This document shows positions 1 to 12,295 of a DNA stretch of 64,000 nucleotides, in pieces (the stretch's first letter is position 1; every line of letters starts with the position of its first letter). Made by a program: the position numbers and the translations under genes. The DNA is from Typha latifolia (lineage: Eukaryota; Streptophyta; Magnoliopsida; Poales; Typhaceae): assembly GCA_019914945.1 (NCBI GenBank), contig CM034112.1, forward strand, positions 2,007,001 through 2,071,000, given 5' to 3'. The notes under the pieces were generated by a model that did not search any database, had not been told where the DNA came from, and saw only the letters and a list, made by a program, of their open reading frames with translations.

Positions 1-2021
1 TCTTTTGGAAATTTATCTGGTCCCCACCTGAGCCCAAGCAAATCAATCAGATATATAACACAAATTCATTCATTCATCAAAATAGAACTTGAGTGAGTTC
101 AATGTGAAGTAGGAAATTTTAAATGTCCATCAATTCAATGTATCCCAAATATCATGGCCACCAGCATGACTTATGTTTTCCTGTCTAACTAACTAGCTAC
201 TATATCCTTAGTGGCTCATCTTAACTAACTAGTTTATAATGATACCAATAATTTTACTGCTTCCCCATAAGTCATTGTATTTCAGTAATTTCACTCAATC
301 AAGAAGAAACCAATAGCGCAGATGTTTCACAGTGGATAAATGAGATCATTTAAATTAAAACATTGGAACTTACCAATGTCCAGTATTGAAAACTAGGACA
401 TCATAAAATTTGGTAATATTGGCCCAGTCATCCGCTGCAATATCAACATCTACTTTATAGATTCCCTTTATTCCATCTTCTGCGAGGTGTGTGGAATGAT
501 CAACAGGCTGCCACCTTTAAATAATTAGCTGAATATATGTGAGCATTCATATTGATCATTGCTAGATGAAGAGAAACAACTATTATTTTCATATGAAAGA
601 AAGAAAGCTTTGAATTGATTTCCTAATTCTAGTTTTGTTTTTAGATAGCAAACCTTATTGCCACAAATCGTATCCTTTATGACATATTTCTGTTTCATCA
701 TTGACATCATAAAGGATTACTACCTTAAGCTACAAGTAATAATTATGGCGTGTACCATGGTGGATAATAAGGAATATGCTGGCGCACAGCTTGTTAGTTA
801 TTTAGGTTGAAACTTGAAATTTAGAAATAGCCTTTTGTTTCACTTTTCCGTCCTGAACATTTGCTCAAGATTCAAATATGATAACATTGAGGCATCAGGA
901 AGCATCATATTCCTTGATAATTACAACAGGGAATATTCTTCTTCTTTTCACTCTCTTCCCTGAATATGAAATGAATGATGAATTTCCTGACAGAAACCAG
1001 TAATTTGGTGCCAAATTATGGATGATGTCATGCAGAGCTGTGATTTCTAACTTCACAGATATGAAGATAGTTATTCAGAAGTCCAGACAGTAGTCTAGAA
1101 ATCATCTTACCATGACAAGTCATATCTTTCAATTTCGACGGTGCGGGTAGGACTCAATTATTTAGAAGAAAAAAAAACCCAGATATCTAGTTGACGAGGA
1201 GAATATAATTGTGCAAATTTGGCATCTCAAAGATATATCAGTTTAGATTCCTATCTAGTTCAGCGTTCCAAAAGTCTGAGCTCCAAATATAGATCTATGC
1301 ATTTTAATCCTTACTGCCACAGAATAGCAATACCTGTGTTTTGGCATCGTTTTTATTGTCTAAATAGTATTAGACGCCCCGCATAGATAGATTAAATTCT
1401 ACGTCAGAATGCGGAATTCAACACAAAATACCCCTTGAAATAAAGGAAGAATATAGAAAAAGATCCTTACGTGTACTTAGCGAGCAACACCGCCCGGTGA
1501 TAACCCACGATGACATCAAACTTAGGGAAGTATCCACCCCTCCACGCCCCCTTCCGCTTCCACTTGCGCGCTCCCCCATCCACCGATCGAAGCGTACAAA
1601 GCAAGGCCACGAAGAAATTCTCATTCAACGAGTCCCCCACAAACCCAATCCTCCTCCCCCTCATCGCCTCCAAGAACACTCCCGGATCGATCCGGGGAAG
1701 CGGGTCTCCTCCGCACCGATCCGGGACCCAAACCCAGGAGTTGATCTCCTCCATGTGATCCCTCCCGTTGCGGAGGCAGTTCCACGCGTTGCGCTGGAAG
1801 GGGCAAGTGGAGTCGTAGAGAGATCGGTTAGGATTCCGGAGATCGCGGGACCAGCGGCCGGTTGTGGGATCGCAAGGGGGAGATAATGCGGGGATTAGGG
1901 TTCGGGTTTTGCCGGAGGGTAGGAGGAGGAAAGAAACGGTGTAGAAGAGGATGAGACCTAGGGTGAGGACGGAGAGCCATTTGCGAAGAGAGGAAGGTTT
2001 GAGTAATGGATGGTGAGCCAT
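1..2021 (-). CDS. Trichome birefringence-like (TBL) protein, 5' part
   Basis: Three exons are visible, 2021-1471, 514-374 and 27-1, joined at GT/AG sites in consistent phase and giving 239 residues before the window edge. An N-terminal hydrophobic stretch (about residues 15-34) fits a type II Golgi anchor. The TBL-domain start CDPTTGRW is at about 50-57, and the esterase-like GDS motif, in IGFVGDSLNENF, is at 129-131. Exon 2 ends in VLVFNTGHW and exon 3 continues WGPDKFPK, a join typical of the family. The DxxH motif expected near the C terminus lies outside the window. Family members O-acetylate cell-wall polysaccharides in the Golgi; the substrate here cannot be told. The ATG at 2021 is the first in frame that precedes the anchor. 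The gene is divergent from the F-box gene. Confidence 0.93.
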
Positions 2022-3314
2022 CGGGGAAGGCGAAGCTGGCAGGCAGTGTCGAAGATGCGAGTAGGGAGATAGACGAGGTGGGGAATCGATTTTGGTAAAC
2101 GGGTACAGGGTGATAGCCCATTAAGAGTCGGGGAATCCGAGAATCGATAATTTTAACGGGTTAAGATGGATCCGAAAAATATAACCGATGTAGTTAGTGT
2201 TTGCTAAACCATGCTTGAGTACCCTTATGGATAAGATTGCCTTAAACTAAGTGGAGCTTTAACTGGAATATAACCTAAAACTAAACCAACAATCTTTTAT
2301 GTTTTATATTTTTAAATTACACTTTTAATCTTTATCTCTTTTAACATCAACAACCATTATCCATCAAGATCTCAAGGTAGTGAATTAAAACCTCTTACAT
2401 CAGTTTCCTGTTATTCTCTAGAACTGGGGCTAAATTAGAAGAGATGAAATATGCTGGTTTAAAATATATAAATTCTAAGTAATTAATAGAATTTTTTTGA
2501 AAAAATTGAGATGATATAGAGAACACAATAAATAAATCTGATATGGTTCTTCAAAGTATAAAAATGATTAATCGCACTTATTCTAAATTCTAGAAAATTA
2601 TTCTAATATTTTTATACTAGAAGGAAGAGAGAACTATACTCTGTTTGTTAGTCTACTATTAAAACAAATTAGACGAATAATTTAATTTTCTTTATTTTTA
2701 AAATTTTAATCGTCTTCCTCCCTTTCACCGACGCCGACTCTCCTTCACCATCGCCAATCGCCCACATTACCTCCCCGCCGCCGGCTTAGGACGACCTGAC
2801 ACCAGCCGGCCAGCATTATCGGCCAACATCGTGATTTCACTTTACTTTTCCCGTGTAAACGAAATATAGCTCGGGGGTGTAGTCTTAAAATATTCTCTCT
2901 TGGGCTATCTCTCCTGTATTCTAATCTTACGAGGAGTAAACTTCTGGTAACTCGAATCAGATCCGGTATCAATTTTCTAAGGTCTCCTACTTGTACGCCG
3001 CACCACATGCAACAATCTCACCAGACCGAGACAGTCTTTCTTCGCACGTACAGCGAAGCACTGGAACGATCTTTCCAAGGAGTACTCCAGAAATCTAGGC
3101 AGATTTATATTAACCCATTTACGTACCAATCCAAGATGCAAACCCCTCTTTCCTTTCTCTATTATTCTATATAAACTAAGTCAACGTTCAAACTTCCAAA
3201 ATGGAACCTCAAATTTTCCCTTGCACTACCTGCCGCCAAATCTCTAAGCCACTTTCACTATAAAACTTCAACTCCATTTCTTCCTCTCGTAGCCTTAGAA
3301 GTTTAAGTTTGCAA
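2022..3314. other. Divergent intergenic region between TBL and F-box genes
   Basis: About 1.3 kb separates two divergent start codons. It is mostly AT-rich, with a GC-richer patch near 2710-2820. I see no gene in it. The short ORFs here show no family signature. It should hold the promoters of both neighbours. Confidence 0.7.
3259..3265 (+). promoter_or_regulatory. Candidate TATA box of the F-box gene
   Basis: TATAAAA lies 50 bp upstream of the ATG at 3315, which would put transcription start near 3290. A second TATATAAA at 3168-3175 is farther away and less likely. This is a position-based inference only. Confidence 0.5.
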
Positions 3315-4511
3315 ATGGGATTCATAGATAGCAAAAGGAATAGCCTACCTCCATGGTCTCAACTCCCGGCCGAAATCCTCGAACTTATCGCCCTCCGTCT
3401 CGCCACCGTCACCGACCACCTCCGGTTCCGCTCCGTCTGTTCCTCGTGGCGCTCTGCCTCTATCTTGGCCTCTCCCCGCCGGTTTCCCTCTCAGCTTCCC
3501 TGGCTACTCCTGCCGCATAACCCCAATACCGCAACCGTCTCCTTTTTTTCTCTGTCAACCCGCGCCGTCCACTCTGTCCACCTCCCCGCCGCCGATGGCA
3601 AATGGTTCTGCGGCTCCTCCCACGGCTGGCTCCTCATGCTCGACCGATCGCCGACTGCCTCCCTCCTCAACCCGATCACCAAAACCCAAATCCCACTACC
3701 GCCCATCACCACGCTCCCCCACATCAGAGCCTTCGAGTCCGCGAAGCGCGGCATGGAGTACATCGTTTACAAAGACGGCCGCATCTCCGTGGCGAGCTCG
3801 GAGCACGTCAGATACAACACCATAAGAAAAGCAATCTTGTCTTCCGACCCAGCAACCGATCCGAACACAGTAGTTCTCGCCATTCTCCATGGGTTTCCAC
3901 CCAATTTGGCATTTTGTCGAATAGGGGATGGGTCCTGGTCCCTCCTCGACCTTCCCCCCTCCCTCGGCACCATCGGCGACGTCACCTACTTCAATGGCAA
4001 CTTCTACGCATTTGGGCTGGAAGGTAGGTTTGCAATCTGCGATCTTGGAACCAAAAGAGAAGCCAAACTAATACCATCGTTGGAAATCCACGACGGGGAC
4101 AAGAACCACTTGGTCGGTTCTTCCACAGGGGAGCAGTTCTTGCTCATAGCCCATGACTACCTCGGTGGTTACGAGCCTTGCGAGGGCAACATAACCGAGC
4201 GATTCAATGCGTTTAGGTTGGATCTGGGAGCAAAGAAGGGGGCAGAGGTGAAGAGTTTGGGAGATGGGATGCTGTTCGTTGGTAGGAACGATAACTTCAT
4301 CTTGCCTGCGAGGGATTTTTCTGGGCGTAAAGGGGATTGCATCTACTTCGTTGATGACTATTTCTTGGACGAGGAGGGGTTTTGGGGGAGTAACTGCGTT
4401 GGGATCTATCATTTGGATGATGGCCAGATAGAGTGGTTGGGGTATAACTTGGATGTATGCCCATTGTTGCATTGTTCTCGAGCTATGTGGTTCATGCCAA
4501 GCCTTGGCTAA
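3315..4511 (+). CDS. F-box protein with KIB1-4 beta-propeller (DUF295), SKIP23-like
   Basis: Intronless ORF of 398 residues starting at the ATG at 3315. The only in-frame upstream start is a TTG, so the ATG is chosen. The F-box occupies about residues 14-52 (WSQLPAEILELIALRLATV followed by FRSVCSSWRS). The rest resembles the KIB1-4/DUF295 domain of plant F-box proteins, including WLLLP, a GSSHGWLLMLD-type segment and a C-terminal IYFVDD segment. F-box proteins recruit substrates to SCF (SKP1-cullin) ubiquitin ligases. The substrate is unknown. The first half is markedly GC-rich, as is common for monocot single-exon genes. The gene is convergent with GNTI downstream. Confidence 0.92.
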   Translation: MGFIDSKRNSLPPWSQLPAEILELIALRLATVTDHLRFRSVCSSWRSASILASPRRFPSQLPWLLLPHNPNTATVSFFSLSTRAVHSVHLPAADGKWFCGSSHGWLLMLDRSPTASLLNPITKTQIPLPPITTLPHIRAFESAKRGMEYIVYKDGRISVASSEHVRYNTIRKAILSSDPATDPNTVVLAILHGFPPNLAFCRIGDGSWSLLDLPPSLGTIGDVTYFNGNFYAFGLEGRFAICDLGTKREAKLIPSLEIHDGDKNHLVGSSTGEQFLLIAHDYLGGYEPCEGNITERFNAFRLDLGAKKGAEVKSLGDGMLFVGRNDNFILPARDFSGRKGDCIYFVDDYFLDEEGFWGSNCVGIYHLDDGQIEWLGYNLDVCPLLHCSRAMWFMPSLG

Positions 4512-5602
4512 TATTTTCTTTCTTTCTTTTTCTAGATATAATTTGAGAAACATATGCTTTAAAATTATTTATTTGCTGTGTCTTCTAAATTTATGACTTA
4601 GTTCTAACAATTCATTGTGTACTCAGACATTCATTTTTCTTCTTATATAGTCTATATTTGCTATAAAGATGGAAGAATTTATGCATCTAAATTTCATTGT
4701 CAAGAAGAAAAAGAAAACCTTGGGTTGCTGAAAGAGTATCTACTGGAAAACAAAAAAATTGAACCAAAGAATGTCCAGCAATTTTTGCTTTGAGAGTAAT
4801 TAAATAGAATCAGAACTAATACTGCTGGATATTAGAAATAAATCACTAGAAGAGAAGATAAACAAGAAAAATGAAAACATAAATTCAAAGTTACATGATG
4901 TGTTTGATGCTCGCGGCCGACATTGTAAGAAGACACAAGCATCTGTCACCTAAGAAAGAGATTCATAAGAGAAACTAATGCTATTGAATCTTAGCTGTAG
5001 CAACTATATATGTATAAGAAATTATAACTGGGCTCTGCCCACTTACTTCCAAACACTACATTACTACGACATCTATGCTCTGCCATGGACGATTATAAGA
5101 ACAGGAAGAGACAGTCGATGTATGCAGAAGGACAAGCATTCATTCTCATAGGAGCATGGCAAAAATCAGTTAGGAAGGGATTGAGAAGATAAATAAATGC
5201 TATTCCTTGACTGTTAATGCATTCTCTGTTAAGTTACACTGTCCATATCTGTGAGTGGTAATATTGCATTTGCATGCAAGTATTTTAAGAGGGAAGTTTA
5301 AATGGGCAACTCCACAGGTACAGATAAATGAAAGTAAGGATATTGTTACAATAAAATATCCCACATGATTGATTGATCTTCCACATTGTTTGTTTGAGTC
5401 AGTGGTTAATTGGAGAACTCTTTTAAGATATTGCTTTAATGGTGCTTATACACTGTTCCATAGACATCTAAGCTCCATGAGTGCTTTAACCGCCCACTGG
5501 GAAAGAAAGCTCGCTATCCTTTCAGTCATTTTCCAATCTATGAACCAAGAAAAAGATATTGCTGTAGTCTTCCTCATCAAAAGTGGTTAATGCTTTGCTG
5601 TC
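4512..5602. other. Intergenic region between convergent F-box and GNTI genes
   Basis: AT-rich sequence that should carry the 3' UTRs of both convergent neighbours. I see no coding exon, RNA gene or clear repeat in it. Confidence 0.6.
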
Positions 5603-8600
5603 TCAAGCATGCCCTATCCCAAGTTGCTCAAGTGAATCTGGACCCACAAGAAATATGCGCTTTTGAGTCTTGTTATATCGAAAGACTACCACTCCTTTAT
5701 ACGATGCCCTTGGAATACCATCCTGAAAAGGGAACAAGTCAGTTTTAGCCATGCTGAAAAAGAAAATCATGAGGACCTCCAATATATGCTGGTACAACTC
5801 ATAAGAAGCGATAGTACTTAAAAGACAGTTGATTCTATGAAAAGATGAATATCGCTGCTTTTAACAATTTATGGGTATCCAGTACAAAGAAAGATCTAAA
5901 AGTTCAACAGAAGAGAGAGCAAATTTATTACCTGAAAAGAGAAATAGTTCCATATACACCTTGAAGAGAAAATAGAAAAGAAAAAAAAAGAAATAGCCTT
6001 CCATGCATAACAAGTCGACAAGATATAGGTGTGGAATTTAAAAAAAAAACAATCCTAAACGTAAAGTGGAGAAAGAAAGAAAATTGCCTTCCATTCTTCA
6101 AATATTCCAAATTGGCGAGCTAATCGCTCGAAGTCCCTTTGGTCACTATACTGGATCCTCACATCAACATTTACATTGTGTGCTGTCAGAACAGCGTCAG
6201 GCCCACGGACAGGTTTGGCATCAGCAACGGTTTTAGCAAAATGGTTCAAAAATGTGTCCTACCAATGGCACGAAATAAGATGGGTACACTGAGTTGCTGA
6301 TTAAAAGAATCAGTTTTCAAGAGATTCAATTAAGAAATAATGTTACCTCCTTCAGATAGCTTAGATCCATAGACTTCCATTCAACCTTTGGCAAAGATTA
6401 ATGAAAGTACACAGATCAGAGACATTATTAATTTACATTTGCAACCACAACAAATTACTTTTTACCTACATGGACATCATTCAGCTTAATAGGCTCCAGG
6501 TATTGTTTGTAGAACTGCCCCATGCTAGAGCCCTAAAATAGAAGCACAGTGTGAGAGATGGAACTGAGTTAATAATAAATAAGGCAAATTGTGAAAAAGA
6601 ATTACACCAACTGAAACAGAGAATATAACTAGACTAAAAAATAAAAACGGATCAAAATTATGGAGAAATGTAAGAACATATGGATCTATCAGCAAGTGAA
6701 TCAAATTGAACTGATCAAACAATGACAAGGAAGATTTATTTATTTCATAGACAAGATACACTTGTCTGACAATTCGTGGTCACTCTAGTTACTTGGACTT
6801 GAGAGAATCAAACCCATAGTCATCAACGTTAGTTCGGAACAACAAAGTGGAGGAGTGGCTGCAACCCACACTACATAATCTATCTTCCAAATTATGGAAA
6901 CTTTTGTAAAATAAGAATAATCATTGTGATGTTGCAAGCTTTTCAAGCTGGGCAATGGGAAGGGGAAACCAGAAAAGAATATTACCCTGAACATTGCTGT
7001 ACATGTGTAGTAATATTCAGAGAAAGTGCAGCACTTGAGGAGAAAAATATAGATAACTTGATGAGATAGAATGGATTGAAAAGATCAATGGGATATAAGT
7101 AAATCATACGTTACAAACAGATGGAGCCAAATGGTTAAAATAGTGATTTAGGTTCATTCTGGAGGTTGGAGGTAGAAATATGAATGGTCAAGAGTACGAT
7201 TTATTTCAGGGAACCAATGCAAACTGAACAGATAGAATTATAAAAATGCATCCTGTTCATATATGCCATCAACCACTAGATACCAATCCATGTTCAATAC
7301 TAAATTAAGCAAATGAATTAGTTAAACAGAGCAAAACAGATAACCAGATTAGAGCTGTTGCAGCTGAAGACAATAGAAATGCATAAAAGTCGACAGATCC
7401 TTAAAGGAGTGCACATAGGTGATACATCGTATGATTGACTTACATGCTCACCAAAATTGTATGTTCTGCAAACTTCTGGCCGAATAAATTGGCGATCTTT
7501 GTGCACCTCCTTTAACCTTACCCAATCATCCCAATAAGTTAAATCATGTCAAGGAAGAAATATCTGAGAATAAGATATTCAAAAGTTTTAGTGCAGCAAT
7601 GAGAAAGACAATAAAGCAAAAAGGATATGCTTTAGGCCACTTTGGTGAGAGCTCATCCCATGTAGACTTTGTTAGCATCCATCCAAGTCCAGGAAAGAAA
7701 TCAGAGCGATAAAGAGCTTCTGCAGAATGTTTTGAGAAGTAGCTTTCCAAGTTGATCACATTCTCAATATCCTAACTAGAAAGGAATTTTCCAATTTTGT
7801 AAAAAACACAAAGGTCTTGAAATCATCATCAAAACATACTTACTAGGGTCATGAACAAATTGCACCTGCCCATTGTCATTCCAAGAAGACACTGCCATGA
7901 TCGTCCTAGAATAATTATCACAGCAGGGAAATTTAGTGCCAACTAACTGAAAAATGATGTTAAACAAAGAAAGATTACGATTTAAAAACCATTTAGGGAA
8001 CAAAGATGAGACCTGTCATTGTCAAGCAAAACTGATGTAGCCTCAAAATAGTCAAAAAAATCTGGGGCAATCTCCATGTCATCTGTTTAGCAGAATGGAT
8101 TCTTTTTACACAACGTTTATACACAGAAGCAATAGAGAAAGGAAAAAAGATATCAATATGAACACCAGAGGATATCACCTTCCAATATAATTACTCGATT
8201 AAAGTTATGATTCATGAATAGTTCATCCAAAGCCCACTTGTAATGCCCTGATATAGCAAACACTCTTAGCTGAGAACAGAAGGAAATAATTATGGACAAA
8301 AAAAAAACTTACTGGCAATCTTGTAATATGCTGTTAGTTCCCCTGGTCTTTCTGTATGCACTGGTTCAAGATCCAGATGCTGCAATATAAAGAAAGGAAT
8401 CAACTAATTAACCATGTATTGTCATCAGTAGTTGCATAGCATACAAATTTTGAGCTAATTTATTCATATCAGATGCAGTACTAGATCCTTAATGCATATT
8501 TGTTGAGGTATATGAGTAACATCATTGAGAGAAACAACTTGTGAAATTGTGAACATATTATTTTTGTTTATCCATGTTAAACATGTCTTATTACTAGTGC

Positions 8601-11600
8601 TTCCATATTAATTGGTGTTATGTGATAAACGGATTAAAAACCAACTTGGAGTCCCCTGGAAAGTTTCAAGTGGAGAGTAAATGTTGTTCACTTGAGAAAA
8701 ATATTGAAAGTAAATTATGCAATAATATGGGAGTAAAAAAGACGCAACAAAAGTGAAACTTGTGGATGACATGCATGTTGGGGAAAGAGTCTCTACCAGT
8801 CCAGAAAATATTGTTGCCTAAAACAGCAAAGACATGCAGGTGTTAGGTACATTTTGTCTTCAAATTTTTTCAAGAGTCTCTGCAGACAGTTTATTTAGGA
8901 AGAGGTCACTAAACAGATACAAGACTCCACATGGTATACTTTACATTTAGACTACTCACTGTTCTAAAATTCAAAATTAATCTTGTATTATTACTAAAGC
9001 AAAAGTGAAATTGAACATATTCTTACTTTTATTGTGGCAACTATAAGTCCACAAGGACCACAACAGCCTAAAATAACACATATTGTCTAGCTTTACAGAG
9101 GGTCATAGAAAGGCATGCAAAGAAGCAGATTTTTGTCAAACCTGCATATATGTTATCTGACTATAACTCAAAGCTTTACTTTTAACATCTGGATTTGTTC
9201 CATCCTGAAATCAGAAGGTAGGTAGTGAGTCTGTTATTTATTTACCAGATATCTGAGAAATGAACCACATAATTACCTGGGATATGAAAAGTGGAAACTT
9301 CATAGCAACTGACCTCTGATATCTGGAGAATAGAAATTAACTAGCATCATTTTAAGTTTTTAACTACTAATATACTTCCTTTGGCAATACAAGCAAATAT
9401 ACCAACACTAATCATCAACACCATTCATTCATCTAAACATTTTTCCAATTGTTGGCTATTGCCCAGAACACGAAGGTAAGAGAGCTTCCTAAAAAGAGTT
9501 TAGAAAATTTTACATTTGGCTATCACCCTCACATCAATATACGAGATTGCTGCAGAATTTAACTAGATGTATTTAAAAATTTCTAATTCAAAATACAATG
9601 CATGTAAGATGAGACATACTTCAATATAGATCCGATTGTCCTCTCTAGATAGTCTGGGCGGTTGCAAGCCATTATTACAACAGCTGCTACAGGAACCTAA
9701 ATAGTAATTAAATAAAATAAAATCAAGTGATTAGAGTAAGGCTCTAGAAATGCAAAATTAGGTGTTTTTTAAAACCATACCTCATTTTTGCTAATTAAGC
9801 TTTGCAAATTCTTTTCTGCAACCAAAACACAGAATTATATCTGAAAAAAGCATACTGTAGAAACACTACCGCAGGCATGAACTTTGAAACATGGACAGCA
9901 GAGCAGAATTGGGTCAAGAACTGTATAAACTACATCTGAAAGAATCCTTGGACCTCTTCTATTTCCACATTTCGATAAACTATGCAACACAGTCAATAAT
10001 ACATCCTACAAAATACAAATGCTAAGGTTTTGACTACAAGATTTTTCCTTTTTTTTTGACAAAAAGACCACAGCCCTTTTCCATTGAAACATAAAACAGT
10101 TAACCTCTATCACAGAGCTTTTTTTTTTCTTTACTACAAGATTTAGACATAATGTTTCTTACAGAGGCTATCAGTTTCAGCACTACAGCCTGATAAATAT
10201 AAAGAAAACAACATTTATGTACTAGTAAATTTCCTACAACAGTATTTTCAAGAGAACATCTTAAGAGAAATTTAATAAAGAAAAAAGAACCTCTTAAACA
10301 TAGCACAAGACAAATGTAGTAGTTTACACAACAACCATTCTGAAGATCAAACAAATGTAGGACGAAATTATACACAACTTATCTCCTAAAGAATAGATTT
10401 CAAACAGCAAGTTTATCTAAAAATATACTTTCAAGATCTCGTACTAGAGCCTTCAATTGGGCGGATTCTTCATCTTCACGTAGCCTCAACTCTGTTATAT
10501 CAGCAAAAGATTAGAACATTATATTGCATTCCTCTAATTTTATGTAATGCAAATCAATTAAGTCACACTAATATTGTAAGAAAATGACAAATCTTTTTCT
10601 AATGTCATAATTCAATGCAAAAATAAAATTACTTCTTGCATGCTCAATAAAGGATTGTGGATGATCAGTTGATCACAAAGACAACAAAAGTTTTCCCAGT
10701 CATTCACCTGTAGGTTTCAGGAACTGCACATTCTTGTGTGTTCTGCAGTCAGATTGCCACCTAGAGCCTAGGGAAGGCAAATCCCGACATCAACCCCACC
10801 CCCTTCACCCAACACCCAACACAAACACCCAAAAAAAAAAAAATCAAAGAGAAAAGAGAGAAAGAAGCCAGACACATAGGAGGGAGAAAGGACTAAAAAT
10901 CACCTCAATAGAAGTAGTTAAATGACTTGACAACCATCAAATTTAAAGAGGAGACTGAGACCTCGCCTGAGATAGCTAAATGGAGGGGGATCCATGTAAC
11001 CCACTCAGATAGATGGGAAATGGGACCAAACTCAACAAAATTATGTGTTATCACTGTATTCTGTCATATATGCAATCTGTCTTAACTAGATAAGATATTA
11101 ATTACATTAATTATATGTTACCTTCCAATGCTACAATCTTTTCTTGTTGTGAGCTTATCTGATCAATCAGTGAACGCAGTTGACTTGTGCATTGACTGTC
11201 AGATTTTTCCTGTTCCATACATTAATCAGAAAACAAGCTATGGAATATCTAGATAACTAAATGATTGCAATATATAATTAAAACTATGTATTTATTAAGC
11301 TTACTGCATTATATAATTCTATGCCACATAAAGTTACCAAGCACCATAAATTTGCTACACCATGTAATAGATAGCAGAAAGAGAGAGAATTAAAACCAAT
11401 TCAAAAAATGACCACCACTAAACCAATTACACCAGCCCACATTGTGATCAACAAGATTAGAATACATGAATGCACAACATTATACATAAATAATTGATCC
11501 AACAAAAGACATGTGTAGACTGAGTGATATAAGTAGGAACTGCAAGAGCTGTTTGGAAAGTGTGCTCTTATTGAAGTTGCAGACCAACCAATGCATAGAA

Positions 11601-12295
11601 AGTTCTTCATTAAGAAAATATCATTACTTACAGCTGCTGCTAGACGTTCAGCATATTCAGATTGTGTTGCAAAAAGGCGAACCTAGCAGTTAAAATAAGA
11701 AAAATAGAACCTGTTAGCATTATAAAAGAGACAGAAAATAAGGGATACTGCCAATAGGCATATATGGGATAACCGGTATGCAGCAATTTGGTAAAGAATA
11801 AGAAGTCAGTCTATAAAATAGCATCACTAAATCTAAATGAGGCAACAGAAGTTGTCACTTGACAGAATTCCCAACAATTGGATGAACAGATTATTCACGT
11901 CGGCATCCAAAGACCAGAATAGTTCATAATATCCGCAGATGCCATTTTACCATTATGTTCTTCTGATAATTCTCAACCATCAACAAATAAAGATCTTGAA
12001 AACAAATAGATTTCTATCATGACCATTTCACGAACTCTTAGCTACAACATATCAAGATCTTGATGATCCACCGTCAGTTACACACAACCATTTCTAGTAA
12101 AAGAGCAAAAATAAATAGTTCATAATATTGCGAAAATAGCTATATTTATGACTCGATCTCGAACTTTTCTCAGAACAGTGAGCGATCGGTTATCACAGAC
12201 AACGAATTGGAAAAGGAGAGAGGTACCTGGATGTAGATGAAGGCCGCGGCGGCGGCCAGGAGAAGGAATCGGATGTCGCAGTAGTTCCTCGCCAT
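5603..12295 (-). CDS. GNTI: Alpha-1,3-mannosyl-glycoprotein 2-beta-N-acetylglucosaminyltransferase (GnT-I)
   Basis: Eighteen exons give 445 residues: 12295-12227, 11682-11632, 11209-11122, 10491-10429, 9815-9781, 9696-9620, 9322-9277, 9204-9142, 8379-8313, 8247-8179, 8082-8013, 7905-7844, 7719-7629, 7537-7444, 6532-6470, 6385-6347, 6258-6088, 5722-5603. All phases join without a stop, and the length matches the Arabidopsis protein (about 444). GnT-I adds the first GlcNAc to Man5 N-glycans in the cis/medial Golgi. The N terminus MARNYCDIRF plus a hydrophobic stretch is the Golgi signal-anchor, followed by a Gln/Glu-rich coiled stem. The catalytic domain starts at VPVAAVVIMACNRPDYLERT, and the metal/UDP-binding EDD is at residues 209-211. 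The protein ends LGPDS-like, LVGPDSLEQLGIGHA. Intron 13 is AT-AC U12-type and intron 17 is GC-AG. Confidence 0.97.
5723..6087 (-). other. GC-AG intron (GNTI intron 17)
   Basis: The exon ends EEWK (codon AAG) and the next bases are GCAATT. The next exon begins DGIPRASYKG after TTTTCAG. The protein alignment requires the junction exactly at AAG, so the donor is GC instead of GT. Confidence 0.82.
7538..7628 (-). other. U12-type AT-AC intron (GNTI intron 13)
   Basis: The intron starts ATATCCTTTTT and ends AC. An exact U12 branch-point motif TTCCTTGAC lies at 7556-7548, with the branch A 11 nt from the 3' end. Joining GC to T-TAT-TGG restores the conserved Ala-Tyr-Trp. No GT-AG alternative preserves the protein. 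Confidence 0.92.

Noticed and set aside
1497..1886. Plus-strand ORFs opposite TBL exon 1
   Set aside because: Shadows of the GC-rich TBL coding exon.
3491..4553. Several ORFs in other frames of the F-box gene
   Set aside because: Shadow frames of the GC-rich F-box ORF; the plus-strand frame has the F-box and KIB1-4 domain.
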